Below, in pieces: positions 24,200 through 35,562 of a stretch of 64,000 nt of DNA. The notes beneath the pieces were generated by a model. The model saw only the letters and a program-made list of their open reading frames with translations, had not been told where the DNA came from and made no database searches. Source of the DNA: Sesamum alatum (Eukaryota; Streptophyta; Magnoliopsida; Lamiales; Pedaliaceae); NCBI GenBank assembly GCA_034509735.1, contig JACGWO010000003.1, positions 3,844,001-3,908,000 on the forward strand, in the 5' to 3' direction. Every line of letters starts with the position of its first letter. The first letter of the stretch is position 1. Made by a program: the position numbers and the translations under genes.

Positions 24200-24560
24200 C
24201 GAAAATAGGTGTCATTGGTGTTGCGCTACAGAAAGTTTCTGCCGCACAAAATTTCTGCAAAATACTGCAGGAACTTGTTCTACTGTGCAGAAATTTTCAG
24301 CAGCAGAAAAATTTTCTGCAAAATACTGCAGGAACTTGTTCTACTGTGCAGAAATTTTCAGCAGCAGAAAAATTTCTGCAAAATACTGCAGGAACTTGTT
24401 CTGCTGTGCAGAATTTTTTTGCAAAATACTGCAGAATAGAAAACTTTTGCAAAAATTTTTGCAGAATTTCATTTCTGCAGCAGAAAATTTCTGCAGAACA
24501 GAAAATTGCAAAAATTTGTGCTATTCTACAAAAATTTTCTGCTGTAGAATATCTGTAGAA
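24200..24560 (+). repeat. Palindromic GCAGAAA tandem repeat
   Basis: Three units of about 60 bp, each containing AATACTGCAGGAACTTGTTC and CTGTGCAGAAATTTTCAGCA, start near 24261, 24322 and 24382. A shortened unit (43-bp step) and scattered GCAGAAAATTTCTGCAG palindromes follow to about 24560. The array lies just upstream of the TNP2 start on the minus strand, where CACTA elements carry subterminal repeats; no CACTA terminus is visible beyond it. Confidence 0.8.
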
Positions 24561-25451
24561 ATTTAATTTTTCTGCTACAAAAATTCTATTTTTCTCCTTC
24601 AGAAAAACATAATTCTGTAGCAATTTTGTTAATATGTTGTTGACTTCGTCATGCTGAAAGAGGCAACATTGTCGTCGAACAGAGCAGCATTTGTTTCTGT
24701 TCAGCATGACAGAGGCAAAACACTTCTGCTGGCACTTTTGCCATCTCCATTCAACAGATTGAGCCTATTGAACCTACTGTATCAGTTTGTGGAATAGAGA
24801 AGCAATTAGATATTCATTCTTATATAATAAAACAGTCATAAGATGTATCAATCAATTAAATTGGAGAATCAATGCACCAGTCAAGCATATGTAGTGAAGT
24901 TGGAGAATCAAAGCATCAATCAAATCTGAAATAATGTTTACATTGTTTTTGAATTCTGTATAACTCTATCAAACAGTTATCCTTGTGTACTTTTAAAATT
25001 TCCAGCAACTTCAATAAGGAGACACCCCCGCTATCGCCGCTCTCCACTTAGTTGTGAGCTAGACAAATCTGAAATGTAGATGCAATAACTTATAAAACTA
25101 GCAATAACGACTTATAAGTAAGAAAATAGTATAAAATAACTCAAGCTAGCAATGCAAAAGATAAGGAACTCTATGCCTAATATTTCCTCACATATCTCAT
25201 CAAGCTAATCCTATCTAAATATAAAAAACTAAAATATTTATCTCAAATCAATAGTTTAGTACACAAACTATATACAAGCATATTTGTGTGTATGGGGTTT
25301 GATAACAAAGTGTTGTTCTAAAACCTGTCTATGTGTATATGTATGTAAATATATCTAACAGAAGCACAAATAAGCATGAGGACGAAAACATGCCTGCTCA
25401 AATCTATAAATTATAAAAAAAATAATAATAATTTTTAAAACCTGCCATGAT
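24561..25451. other. AT-rich spacer, no gene
   Basis: No coding frame or recognisable repeat. The LTR that follows starts abruptly at about 25452 without its first 300 or so bases. Confidence 0.5.
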
Positions 25452-27121
25452 GACATGCACTAAGCATCTGCTGTCGTATTTCATCGACGGGTGACGAAGG
25501 TCGTCTAAGCAGTGTTAGTGGGTCAGCATGCTAGGAAGCAGCTGACTGAGGTGACTCGCGGGAACCGTCTTACGGAGGACCTTGAGTATGGTCTGCAAGG
25601 TATGACGTATTCCCGGTTCCAACGGTACAGGTCAAGTCCTTTGACTTGAGGAACTGCTGAGTTTACCTGCGCATCAGGTCTGTATCTTAGATATGGTGAG
25701 AGATTGCCAAAATAATCTTAAGTAGTCATAAGCCATGTCTAGTGCAGCTCGGGTGTACAGAGTGACAGTAGTTTCCAAGAAAGGATCTGTCTCCTGTCAA
25801 AAGGTATTGACAGTTGAGTCTCATGTATGCTCTGTGTCTTGTCCCTAAAATCTGTGGCCACAGTAACTGAACAGAAGGGAAGGTTTCCCTTGCGGCGTTT
25901 GGTAAGGACAGACCGACACTTAGGTCCAAAATGGGTACCTCCATTTTCCGTGCCCTAGACTCAAAGTGATGAGACCGAAGACAGAAGGACAAGTGTACTG
26001 TTAGGGCCTAAATGTTCATCCCCGATTATTTTACCTAGTCTCTAGTGCCATGGACCGTTGCTAGAATGGCCACCCATGGTAACGGGCGGATTCTAGGAAT
26101 CCGACCAAGTATAGCTGAAAGGTGAACCTAAAGAGACACACTATCCACACACACTTAAGTATTTAATTTGGAATTAAATATTGGAGTAAAGGAATGATTA
26201 AATTAGATTTAATCGGGTCCTATATTTTCTCGGAGAAATTAATTCCTTCTATTTGATAAAGGGAATTAAATTAATAAATTAGATTTATTAAGGGAATTGA
26301 TTTAATGGGCCTAGAATAAATATTAATATTTATTTGTTATATTTATTTGGCCTTTTGGAATATTTAATGGAATTGAAATATTCCATTAAATTAAAATCAA
26401 CGGTTGAGATGGAAAGGGGAGATGGAAGGCTAGGATTGGTTTGACTAGGTCAAACACTAGTTTGACTAGGTCAAAATCCTAGTCAAATTAGAGTTCTTAG
26501 AGTTGGAGTTTAAAGAGGATTAAACTCCTCCTCTATATAAACCTCTAGCTTCCAATAATTGAAGGATGATGAAATTCCAACACACACACACAACACACAA
26601 TTTTGGCCCCCTCTCCCATCTTTCTCGTCCGCCCTCTCTCTCTCCACTCTCTCCAAGAAATTATTTTCTAGTTTTCTTGTTCTTGGAACATTAGAACTTA
26701 GATGAATCAATACCGTTAATTGATAACACGTCGTTGATTCATCCACTCCAAAAGATATACTTGTTCGTTGCTAGCACGACGTACAAGATACGTGGGTGGA
26801 TCGTGTGTCACGATTTGGAGGGTCTCAAGAACGAGATCTCGGTGCAAAACGGGGAACAACGCGTGTAGCCGTTGAAGACGAAAACGACAACGGGTAGGTC
26901 TCGTTTAATATTTTCGTCCTCTTTAATTTTCTACCCTATGGCCTCCATGATCTTTTATATGTTCTTTAATCATGAGATACACCGAACACCCGGGAATCTC
27001 AAGGGTACACCCCTTGAGCGTGTTCTTTAATTCATTAAAGCATGCTTTAATTTTTGTATTTTATTTTATATCGCGCTTCCGCATTCGCTCAATTTCCCGG
27101 GACGATCCACGATTTCTTTCA
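25452..27121 (+). repeat. L-family LTR, 5'-truncated
   Basis: Matches the L LTR from about position 310 onward (first shared word TGCACTAAGCA) to its normal end TTTCA at 27121. It has TATATAAA at 26534-26541, a TTGAC-rich motif array at 26440-26488 and the CTGTGGCCACAG palindrome near 25855. It abuts the gypsy pol relic directly. No TSD can be tested because the left end is lost. Confidence 0.85.
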
Positions 27122-28631
27122 ATAGCGACTCTCAATTGGTAGTGAGCCAAATATTGGAAAGTTCCGAAACTAGAGAAGAGAGAATGTCCTTGTATCTGGT
27201 GAAAATTCTAGAGCTGCAACAAAAGTTTGAAGAGTTTATCTTAGAGCAAATACTAAGATCAAGAAATGGAGAAGCTGACCAATTAGCCAAGATGGCTAGC
27301 TCTTTGACGTCCCTCAAGAACAGGAGTGTCACCTTCATGATGCTGGAATATCCTGAAATAGAAGCAAAGACAGAAGAAGTATTTGTAGGTGATAATAGCA
27401 AGCCAAGCTGGAAAAAAAATAGAGGAGTATCTGAAAACAGGGAATCCCCAGAAGACCCAAAAGAGGCCAGAGCACTAAAAATCAGAGCGACACATTTCAC
27501 CATGATAGATGGAACTCTATATAAAGGAGGATTTTCACAACCCTACTTCAAATGCCTAGGCCCAACAAAAGCTGAATACGTGCTCAGAGAAATTCATGAA
27601 GAAAGTTGTGACGATCATTCAGGAGGAGGATCATTAGCTACAAAAGCACTTAGACAAGGATACTTCTAGCCAACCATGAAACAAGATGCCCAAGAATTGG
27701 TAAGGAAGTGCAAGCCTTGTCAAGAGCCCTCCAACAACTTGAGAATCCCAGCCTCACAAATGCACCCTTTGGGGAGCCCTTGTCCTTTCGACCAGTGGGG
27801 GATGGATATTGTGGAAAAATTGCCAAAAGCAGTGGGACAAAAAGAATATCTCATTGTGGCTATAGATTATTTCTCAAAAGGGGTGGAACCAGAACCCCTG
27901 ACCAAAATCACTGAAAAAGAGGTTATAAAATTTGTGTGGAGAAATATCATTTGCCGATTCGGGATTCCAAGGGCCTTCGTAATGGATAATGGAACTCAAT
28001 TCCAGGGTTCCAAATTCCGAGAATGGTGCGAAGAATAAGAAATCAAGCAGTACTTCACATCAGTTAGGACCCTGCAATCCAATGGCCAAACAGAAGTAAC
28101 CATACAATCATACTCCAGAACTTAAAAACGCGCTTAAGCGAAGCCAAAGGAAATTGGGTGGAAGAACTTTCAGGAGTGTTGTGGGCATACAGAACGGCCC
28201 CTCAGAACAACACGGGTGAGTCACCATACAATATGGTGTACGGATCTGAAGCCATAATTCCGACCGAAATTGGTGAAACTACTTGGAGAATCCAAAACTA
28301 CGAGACAAACCGAAATGCGGAAGAAAGAAGAACTGAACTAAATCTATTGGAAGAAGTTCAGGCGAACGCCAGCTCAAGAATTGAGGCTTACTAAGAAAAA
28401 ATAGCAAAAGCTTACAACTCCTGTGTGCACGCCAGAAGCTTTCAAATAGGATATCTGGTTCTGAGAAAATCTAACGCCACAAAGCAAATAGGAAAGTTAG
28501 ACCTAAAATGGGAAGGACCGTATCAGATCATAGAGGTGGTGGGGTACGGAGCCTATCACCTTCGAAAGCTGAACGGAACAAGCATTCCTAGAACATGGAA
28601 TATAGTTAACCTCAAAAAGTATTATACATAA
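27122..28631 (+). pseudogene. Ty3/gypsy pol relic (RNase H and integrase)
   Basis: C-terminal part of a chromoviral-unlike, probably Tat-lineage gypsy polyprotein. It opens in an archaeal-type RNase H end (RSRNGEADQLAKMASSL, about 27255-27310), as in Tat elements with two RNase H domains. The integrase H2C2 zinc finger (H-E near 27595, H27617, CKPCQ near 27712) and the core follow. Core acidic residues are visible as D in WGMDIV (27800), D in VMDNGTQFQ (about 27980) and the SNGQTEV Glu region (28080-28100). The C-terminal LKWEGPYQIIEV segment ends with stop TAA at 28629. A Trp codon changed to TAG at 27667, a TAA near 28036, a frame change near 28110 and a TAA near 28392 break it. RT and gag are absent. 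Confidence 0.88.
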
Positions 28632-28726
28632 AGAGGTTATCAGTTGTATGTTGGAACAATGCAAAATGAATACAAAGTCTCTTTATATTAATGCTATGTT
28701 TATCTTTTGTTTATGTTCTGTTATCG

Positions 28727-28912
28727 TAAAGGCATAAAACTGCCACAACATAAAGAAAAAAAGTTTCCACAAGAACAAAGGGGCATAAAATTACCCCAAT
28801 CCAAAATAAGGGGCATAAGATTACCCTAACACAGAACAAGGATCATAAGATTACCCTAACACAAAACAAGAGGCATAAGATTATCCCAACACCAAATAAC
28901 AGGCAAAAAGTG
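28727..28912 (+). repeat. 30-bp tandem repeat downstream of gypsy pol
   Basis: Five to six units of about 30 bp built on GGGGCATAAGATTACCC followed by (T/C)AACAC.AAA.AA. Unit starts lie near 28727 (diverged), 28780, 28811, 28841 and 28871, with a partial unit at 28902. Tandem repeats in the 3' untranslated region are a known habit of plant Tat/Retand gypsy elements, which fits the pol relic just upstream. Confidence 0.85.
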
Positions 28913-29049
28913 CTTTCCATACACAAAAAGAAAAAGGAGAACAAATGACAACAAAAACTAAGCACTTGAAAAGAAACATGGATTTTTATTCAAGAAAAAA
29001 GAAAAGCGTCACGGTACATAAGTCTCAAGCTATATCAGTAGGAGGGACA

Positions 29050-29496
29050 GGTTCCCCTCCATTGACATCATTAATAGGCATCCCCCCCTATAGGGGGATC
29101 CTCAATCATATCAACCTCCACCTCATCTAATTCCTCTTCTAAGTCACCAACAGAAGGATCTAAAAAACATAAAATATTCTTCGCCAAAACGGCCGCTCTC
29201 CCTCAAAGTAGCCCGTCATTGACAAATAGTCTGATCTTATATGTCGTTGGCTTTTGCAATGACGGCTCTGTCAAACTCTTCAGACCCTTCATACTTCTCC
29301 TTGAAGTCATTCCACACGCACTCCAAGTAAATCTTGCCAGCTTCGGACTTTAAGAAAGAATGGCCAGACGCAACGTTACGATTATACGAGTCTTTCCACT
29401 TCATCTTGCTGGCTCCCATGCTTCTCAACTGTAGTGAATGAATGAGATGGATAGTGCGGAAAATTATGTATTCGAAGTCGAGGCAAGAGTTGGACT
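29050..29496 (-). pseudogene. Unrecognised minus-strand reading frame
   Basis: A minus-strand frame from the LTR border (29496) to a stop at 29237 encodes about 85 residues with a clean soluble-protein look (KMKWKDSYNRN, FLKSEAGKIYLECVWNDF, EGSEEFDRAVIAKAND). After the stop, acidic residues (DLEEELDEVEVDMIEDPP) follow near 29090-29140 on the same strand. I do not recognise the family. Its place, opposite in sense to the gypsy relic and downstream of it, suggests an antisense or extra frame of the gypsy element, or a fragment of another transposon. Confidence 0.35.
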
Positions 29497-30449
29497 TGTT
29501 AGAATAGGTGTCCAGAAAGCCAATAGGTTTGGCAATTTGTAACCTATCGACAACTTGATGTAAATGTAATATTATTATGTGATGAATAAAATGAGTATTC
29601 GTCACTTTTGGTGCTTACTTTGTTGCGCTCATTTCACATTTGTTAAAACGGTGTTTTTACTTATATCGCAACAAAGCCCACAGACCATGGTTAACAACTC
29701 ATGCAGTTGGGCCACGCATTGGATGGTTGTCATGAAACCAACTGATTTAGGGTTGGGTCTAAAACGTTCCAAGTCGAGGACCTCGAGACAGGGCATCGAG
29801 AGTCCTATTGAGACTTGCATGAAGAGTCGTGTTCATTGGATGAGTGCCGTGTTTCTTCGACGACAGGCGTGGGACGCCTACACGATCTTCATGGGTTGGT
29901 CGACTAGGATCGAACCGACTGGACTGACTTGCGGGGATCATCATATGGAAGCCTTGGAGGCTTGGTCGATATGATTGGATTTCCCTGGTTCCGATAGTAT
30001 GGGAGTAGTCCTTAGACTTGAGGAATCATGGCAGTCGCGTGCACAGGATGGCAGTATCTTGGATCTGGCGAGAGGTGATCATTCTATAAGATGATCATCA
30101 TAAGCCTTGTCCAGTGCAGTCGGAATGTGTAGCGAGGATGGTGGATTCCAAGAAGAGGATCCGTCCCCTGTCAGTATGTGACAGAGGTATCTTCTATGCA
30201 CTCGGAGACACGTTCATGCTGTTTAAAGCTGTGGCCACAGTGGTTGGTCGAATAGGGAAGGGTTTTCCTGTGTCGACGCAATGAAGCATACGTAGTGTCG
30301 AGTATTAAGTATAGATGCCTAGTCAAGAATGGAAACCGACGCCCAATTCCATACCCTAGACTATGGCCGGGAGACGGTAGACGGAAGGACCGTACCTGTA
30401 CGGAATCGGCGCCTAAATGTTCACGCCTATTCACCTAGTCTCTAGTGCC
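29497..30449 (+). repeat. M-family LTR, 3'-truncated
   Basis: Starts TGTTAGAATAGGTGTCCAG and follows the M LTR to CACCTAGTCTCTAGTGCC, then stops at about 30449, where all other copies read ATGGACCG. The second half (TATA region, R, U5) and PBS are missing, and GC-rich leader-type DNA begins immediately. Confidence 0.88.
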
Positions 30450-31040
30450 TGCGCGGAATCGGCCCCTGCCTGCCCACGCGCGCGCCTGGTCGGCAGCACT
30501 TTGCACGTTTGCATGCGCTGGCAGGTTGCCCCATGCACCAACTTGCCACGCGCGCGCACGCGCATCGGGCACGCCTGTCGGCGCGCGCTGGCAGGTTGCC
30601 GCGCGCGCAGGCACCTTTGCCCACGCGCGCGAACTTGCCACGCACGCGCACGCGCATCGGGCGCGCCTGTCGGGCGCGTGCGCATACTCCATCGTCTGCG
30701 TGCGTGCGCGCCTGGCGGTGCCGCCTCGTGCGCACGCGCACGGCCTCCTTGCATGCGATTCGCGTGCACGCACGCGCATCGGGCGCGCCTGGTGGCGCCG
30801 CCTCATGCGCGCGCTCGCGCGCGGCTTCCCTGGCCGCACTCTGGTCGCACATGCGCCCCGACGTGTTGGACTGGCGCACGCGAGCGGGCTTCCCTGCCCG
30901 CATGCGCGCGTGCCCGGCCATCCGTCTGCGCCTGTCGCCCGGCCGCGCGCCCGGTGGCCTGATCCGCGCGCGCCGTGTGCGCCTTGCGAAGGCAGCCGCG
31001 CGCACGCTCTCCTGCCTGCTCACCGGCTGGCCGCGTGTGA
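30450..31040. repeat. GC/CpG-rich leader block 1
   Basis: About 590 bp of nearly pure G/C-rich sequence with internal repeats of GCGCGCACGCGCATCGGGCG and GGCAGGTTGCC. It gives long Arg/Ala/Pro frames on both strands, which are a composition effect. It lies between a plus-strand M LTR piece and the minus-strand leader of the L element at 31241-33249. It is homologous in kind to the blocks at 33250, 38590, 41415, 48261 and 53373. Confidence 0.8.
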
Positions 31041-31240
31041 TGTTTTTTCCCGTTTTATTCGTTTTGTCCCCCGTTTCGTAAGAAAAACAGAAAAACCAAC
31101 AGTACCAAAAAATCATACATAATTAAAAAGCAAGAAAACGACATGCTTTACGATAAAAAACATCAAGAATTAATTAAAACATGCCATACACGTTTTCATG
31201 CTTAAAACGCACACAAAACCCTAGGCCTATACATTGAACC
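31041..31240 (-). other. AT-rich leader segment downstream of PBS
   Basis: The stretch between the primer site (31241-31254) and GC block 1. It would be transcribed as untranslated leader of the minus-strand L element. No gene. Confidence 0.5.
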
Positions 31241-31254
31241 GGGATCTGATACCA
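31241..31254 (-). other. tRNA-Met primer binding site
   Basis: The minus strand reads TGGTATCAGATCCC directly after the LTR end. This is the usual copia minus-strand primer site, complementary to the 3' end of initiator tRNA-Met. It fixes the direction of this LTR and marks it as a 5' LTR. Confidence 0.85.
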
Positions 31255-31255
31255 T

Positions 31256-33249
31256 TTAAAGCCTTGGGTAGGCGTGTGGATCGTCCCCGGAGTAGCGCGA
31301 ATGTGGAAGCGCGGTATAATTTAAATTTCAAGAATTTAAACATGCATAAGCATATATTAAAATAAAAGCGTTCAAGGGGTGTACCCTTGAAACTCCCGGG
31401 CGTTTGGTGTATCTCATGAATAATAAAACATACATATAAATGGAGGCCATAAGATTCAAAAATAAAAAGAGGACGAAAAACATAAACCGGGAACCTATCG
31501 ATTGTCGTTTTTGCGTTCTAACCAGTACTCGCGTTGTTCCCCGACTAGCTCCAAGATCTCGTACAGGAGACCCTCTAATTCGTACACGCAATCCGCCCAC
31601 GTATCTTGATCTTCGTGCTAGCAAAAGAGCAAGTATATTTTGGAGAGGACGGATCGATCAAACGTTATTGATTTAATGAGATCAATCCTCCTTTAATGTT
31701 CAATTGTTAAAATAAAAGAACAAGAAAATATTTCTTGGAAAGGGAGAGAGGCGCGGCCGAGAGAGGGAGAGGGACGAGACGAGTGTGTGTGTGTGTGTGT
31801 GTGTTTCAAGAATCATCATCTTCTTCAAAGTGTATGCTAAGGAGTATTTATAGAGGAGGAATCCTATTCCTCTTCTAGTTTTCTACACTTTGAAGACTCC
31901 ATCATGACTAGGATTTGACCTAGTCAAATCCTAGTCAAATTCTAGCTTCTTAGTCAAACCAATCTTACCCATAGAATACTCCATTTAATCTCAACCACTG
32001 ATTTAATTTAATGAAATATTTAAATCCTATTTAAATTTTCCAAGGGCAATAAATAAATATATTAAATATAAATATTTATTCCAAGCCCATCAAATTAATT
32101 TTCTAATAAATCTAATTTATTAGATAAATCCCTTTTATCTAATAAAAGGAATTAATTCTTCCCAAGAAAATAAGGACTCGATTAAATCCAATTTAATCGC
32201 TCCACTTCTCCAAATATTCAATTCTAAATTAAATACGTTTATGTGTGTGGATTGTGTGTGACTCTTTAGGTTCACCTTCAGCTAGACTTGGTTGGATTTC
32301 TAGAATCCGCCCGTTACCATAGGTAGCTGTCTAGCAACGATCCATGGCACTAGAGACTAGGTGAATATACGGGGATGAACATTTAGGCTCTACAGTACAT
32401 CTATCCTTCCGTCTACGGTCTCACCACTTAGGGTCTAGGGCACGGAAAATGCAGGTACCCATTTTGGACCTAAGTGTCGGTCTGTCCTCTACTAAACGCC
32501 GCAAGGGAAGCCTTCCCTTCTGTTCAGTTACTGTGGCCACAGATTTTAGGGACAAGACACAGAGCATTTGTGAGACACAACTGTCAACACCTTTTGACAT
32601 GAGACATATCCTTTCTTGGAAACTACTATCACTCTACACACCAGAGCTGCACTAGATATGGCTTATGACTACTCAAGTGCATTTTGGCAATCTCTCACCA
32701 TATCTACGATACAACCCTGATGTACAGATAAACTCAACAATTCCTCAAGTCAAAGGACTTGACCTGTACCGTTGGAACCGGGAACACACGTCATACCTAA
32801 CCGACCCTACTCAAGGTCCTCCGTAAGACGATTCCCGCGAGTCACCTCAGTCAGCTGCTCCCTAGCTGGCCAACCCACTAACACTGCTTAGACGACCCTC
32901 GTCACCCGTCGATGAAATACGACAGCAAATGCTTAGTGCAAGTCTCAAAGGGAATCTCGGTACCCCACTTTCGAGATTCCTTGACTTGGAGATTTCCAAA
33001 CTGATTCGGCGGGACTGATTTGATGGACCTACCTCCAAGAGTAGTCCCAGTCCCCGAAATGCGTTTTCAGTCTGTGGGCTTTGTTTGCGTAGTGAACAGT
33101 TATAAAGCAGATAAAGTGAACACAAACAAAGTAAATGCCAAATGAATTTCACTTCTTATTCATTAACGATTTATTAAAACCTCGAAATTGTTCAGACATA
33201 GGTTACAATTCGCCTACCAAGATTGGCTACATGGTCACCTATTCGAACA
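31256..33249 (-). repeat. L-family 5' LTR (complete)
   Basis: Full L LTR on the minus strand, from TGTTCGAATAGGTGACC (33249 downward) to the end next to the PBS, where the usual CA appears as AA. It contains the TTGAC array (31906-31960), a TATA region near 31850, a (GT)11 microsatellite at 31783-31804 and the CTGTGGCCACAG palindrome near 32530. The rest of its element beyond the leader is gone. Confidence 0.88.
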
Positions 33250-33465
33250 GCCGCCTGCGCGCGCACACTCGCATCGGGTGCGCCTGGCAGCGATGCCTAT
33301 GCGCGCAGCGCGGCCTGCCTGACCGCGCGTTGGCCGCGCGAGCGCCCTTGACACGCTGGCCTGGCGCGCACGCGCGCGCCCTGCCATGCGTCAGCCTGCG
33401 CGTCCGACAGCGCGCGCAGCGGCCGTAAGCCCATGCACGTAGAGCGCGCCCGGCGGGGCTGCCGC
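33250..33465. repeat. GC/CpG-rich leader block 2
   Basis: About 215 bp of CpG-dense sequence (GCGCGCACACTCGCATCGGG, GCGCGCACGCGCGCG) wedged between the start of the complete L LTR (33249) and the truncated L LTR that begins at 33466. It probably is the leader of the element to which the truncated LTR belongs. Confidence 0.75.
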
Positions 33466-35562
33466 GTGAAAGACTAGGAGTGTGTGTATGTTCTTGAACT
33501 TTGATCATCTCTTCCAAGTGAAAGACTAGGAGTATATATAGAGCAGGAATCCATTCCTCTTCAAACTCTAATTCTTGGAAGACTATTTTGACTAGGATTT
33601 TGACCTAGTCAAAGTAGCTCTTTGACTTGGTCAAACCAATCCTAGCCATCCATCTCTCCTGTTAATCTCAACCATCCATTTATTTTATGGAATATTTAAA
33701 TCTAATTTAAATAATCCATAGAAAAATTAATAAATAAAATAAATAGTAAATTTATTTTAAGCCCATTAAATAAATTCCAATAAATCTAATTTGTTAGATA
33801 AATTCGTTTTCATCCAATTGAAGGAATTAATTTTCCCAAGAAAAGAAAGATCCGAGTAAATCTAATTTTATCGTCTCATCTCTCTCCAAATATTTAATTC
33901 TAAATTAAATACGTTATGTGCGCGGATTGTGTGGGACTCTTTAGGTTCACCTTCAGCTAGACTTGGTCGGATTCCTAGAATCCATCTTTTACCATAGATG
34001 GCCGTCTAGCAACGGTCCATGGCACTAGAGACTAGGTGAATATGCGTGGGTGTGAACATTTAGGCTCTATAGTACATCTATCCTTCTGTCTACGGTCTCA
34101 CCACTTCGGGTCTAGGGCACGGATACGTAGGTACCCATCTTGGACCTAAGCGTCGGCTTGTCCTACACTAAACGCCGCAGGAAATCCTTCCCTTCTGTTC
34201 AGTTACTGTGGCCACAGAGTTTAGGGACAATACTCAGAGTACAGTGAGATGCTACTGTCAACGCTCTTGAAAGGAGACAGATCTTTTCTTGGAAACTACT
34301 GTCACGTTGCACATCATGGCTGCACTAGATATGGCTTATGACTACTCAACAACTATGACTTGGTAATCTCTCACCATGTCTAAGATACAGACACGGTGTA
34401 CAGGTAAACTCAGCAATTCTTCAAGTTAAAGGATTTACCTGTACCGTTGGAATGGGGAACTCAAGTCATACCTGTCCGACCCTACTCAAGGTCCTCCGTA
34501 AGACGGTTCCCACGAGTCACCTCAGTCAGCTTTTACCTAGCAAGCTAACCCACTAACACTGCATAGAAGACCCTCGCCACCCGTCGATGAAACACGACAG
34601 CAGATGCTTAGTGCAAGCCTCAAGTGGATTCTCGATACCCATTTCCCGAGATTCCTTGACTTGGAGATTTTCAGACTGATTCGGCGAGACCATGGTTTAA
34701 AATTTCCATGCGTTTCCATCGAAACTATGGGAACATTTCTATTTTCGATGTCATGGACACAAAAATACATGATAGTTTCAAAATTATATAGTTTCCTTCG
34801 AAACACTTTATTTTTCTTAATTTTTCTTCGAAATCTTTGAGTTTCCTAAAAAACTTTTATTTTTCCTAATTTTCCGCGAAACTTTTGTATCATACTTTTC
34901 GCTAAAAATATATAAATTCTTGTGTTATACATAAGTATTTCGTTTAACGATAACAGATTTAATATTACGCTAAATTAGTAATGTTATATGTCGAAATATC
35001 AACATAATATAGATATTTTACAACACATAGTTAAAAATAAATATTATTTTATTATTTGGTGTCAATAGCAACTACATTAATTAATAACTCCAAATACATA
35101 ATTATACTACATAAAAATAATGTTAATTGGCTAAATGATACAAAATTAAACTAGATATATTTGAATCAAAAAGAGAAAGGTAATATTTTTAATTTTTTCT
35201 ATAACTATTATGTATGTTTCTTTAATTTTACGATTTTTCTGTAGCATTTCCGAAACGTTTCCAAAAAGTTTCTATTATTTATAACTCGAAACATGTGTTG
35301 GAAACGAAACTTTAATCCATGTGCGAGAGTAATTTCATGAACCTACCTCCAAACGTAGTTCCAGTCCCCAAAATGTGATCTCAGTTTGTGGGCTTTGTTT
35401 GTATAGTGAACAGTTATAAAGAAGTAAAAGTGAACACAGAAAAAGTATGAGCCAGATGAACATCACTTTCTTATTCATCAAGGTTTATTAAAACTGTGAA
35501 ATTGTTCAGACATAGGTTACAATTCGCCTAATAAATTGGCTTCATGGCCACCTATTCTAACA
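33466..35562 (-). repeat. L-family LTR, truncated after the TATA region
   Basis: On the minus strand this starts TGTTAGAATAGGTGGCC at 35562 and runs to just past the TATA region (TATATATA near 33533), then breaks into GC block 2. It was inserted in the pol of element Q, whose sequence begins at 35563. It carries a hAT-like insertion at 34691-35321. The 16-bp word GTGAAAGACTAGGAGT occurs twice, at about 33465 and 33519, flanking the break. Confidence 0.85.
34691..35321. mobile_element. hAT-like non-autonomous element inside the L LTR
   Basis: A 631-bp AT-rich insertion absent from every other L LTR in the window. The ends are inverted copies, CATGGTTTAAAATTTC on the left and GAAACTTTAATCCATG on the right. 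The flanks GGCGAGAC (34683-34690) and TGCGAGAG (35322-35329) agree at six of eight positions, like a worn 8-bp hAT-type duplication. The interior is rich in GAAAC/GTTTC words that can pair. No coding capacity. Confidence 0.75.

Noticed and set aside
24097..24558. A 153-codon frame over the GCAGAAA array
   Set aside because: It is the translation of a tandem repeat, open in several frames and both strands.
24200..24560. CRISPR-like array
   Set aside because: Units are contiguous 60-bp repeats without unique spacers, in plant DNA.
30417..31122. Overlapping frames of 110-225 codons on both strands
   Set aside because: They lie in a GC-rich block, are Arg/Ala/Pro-rich in every frame and start in LTR or leader DNA. 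The lack of stops follows from composition.
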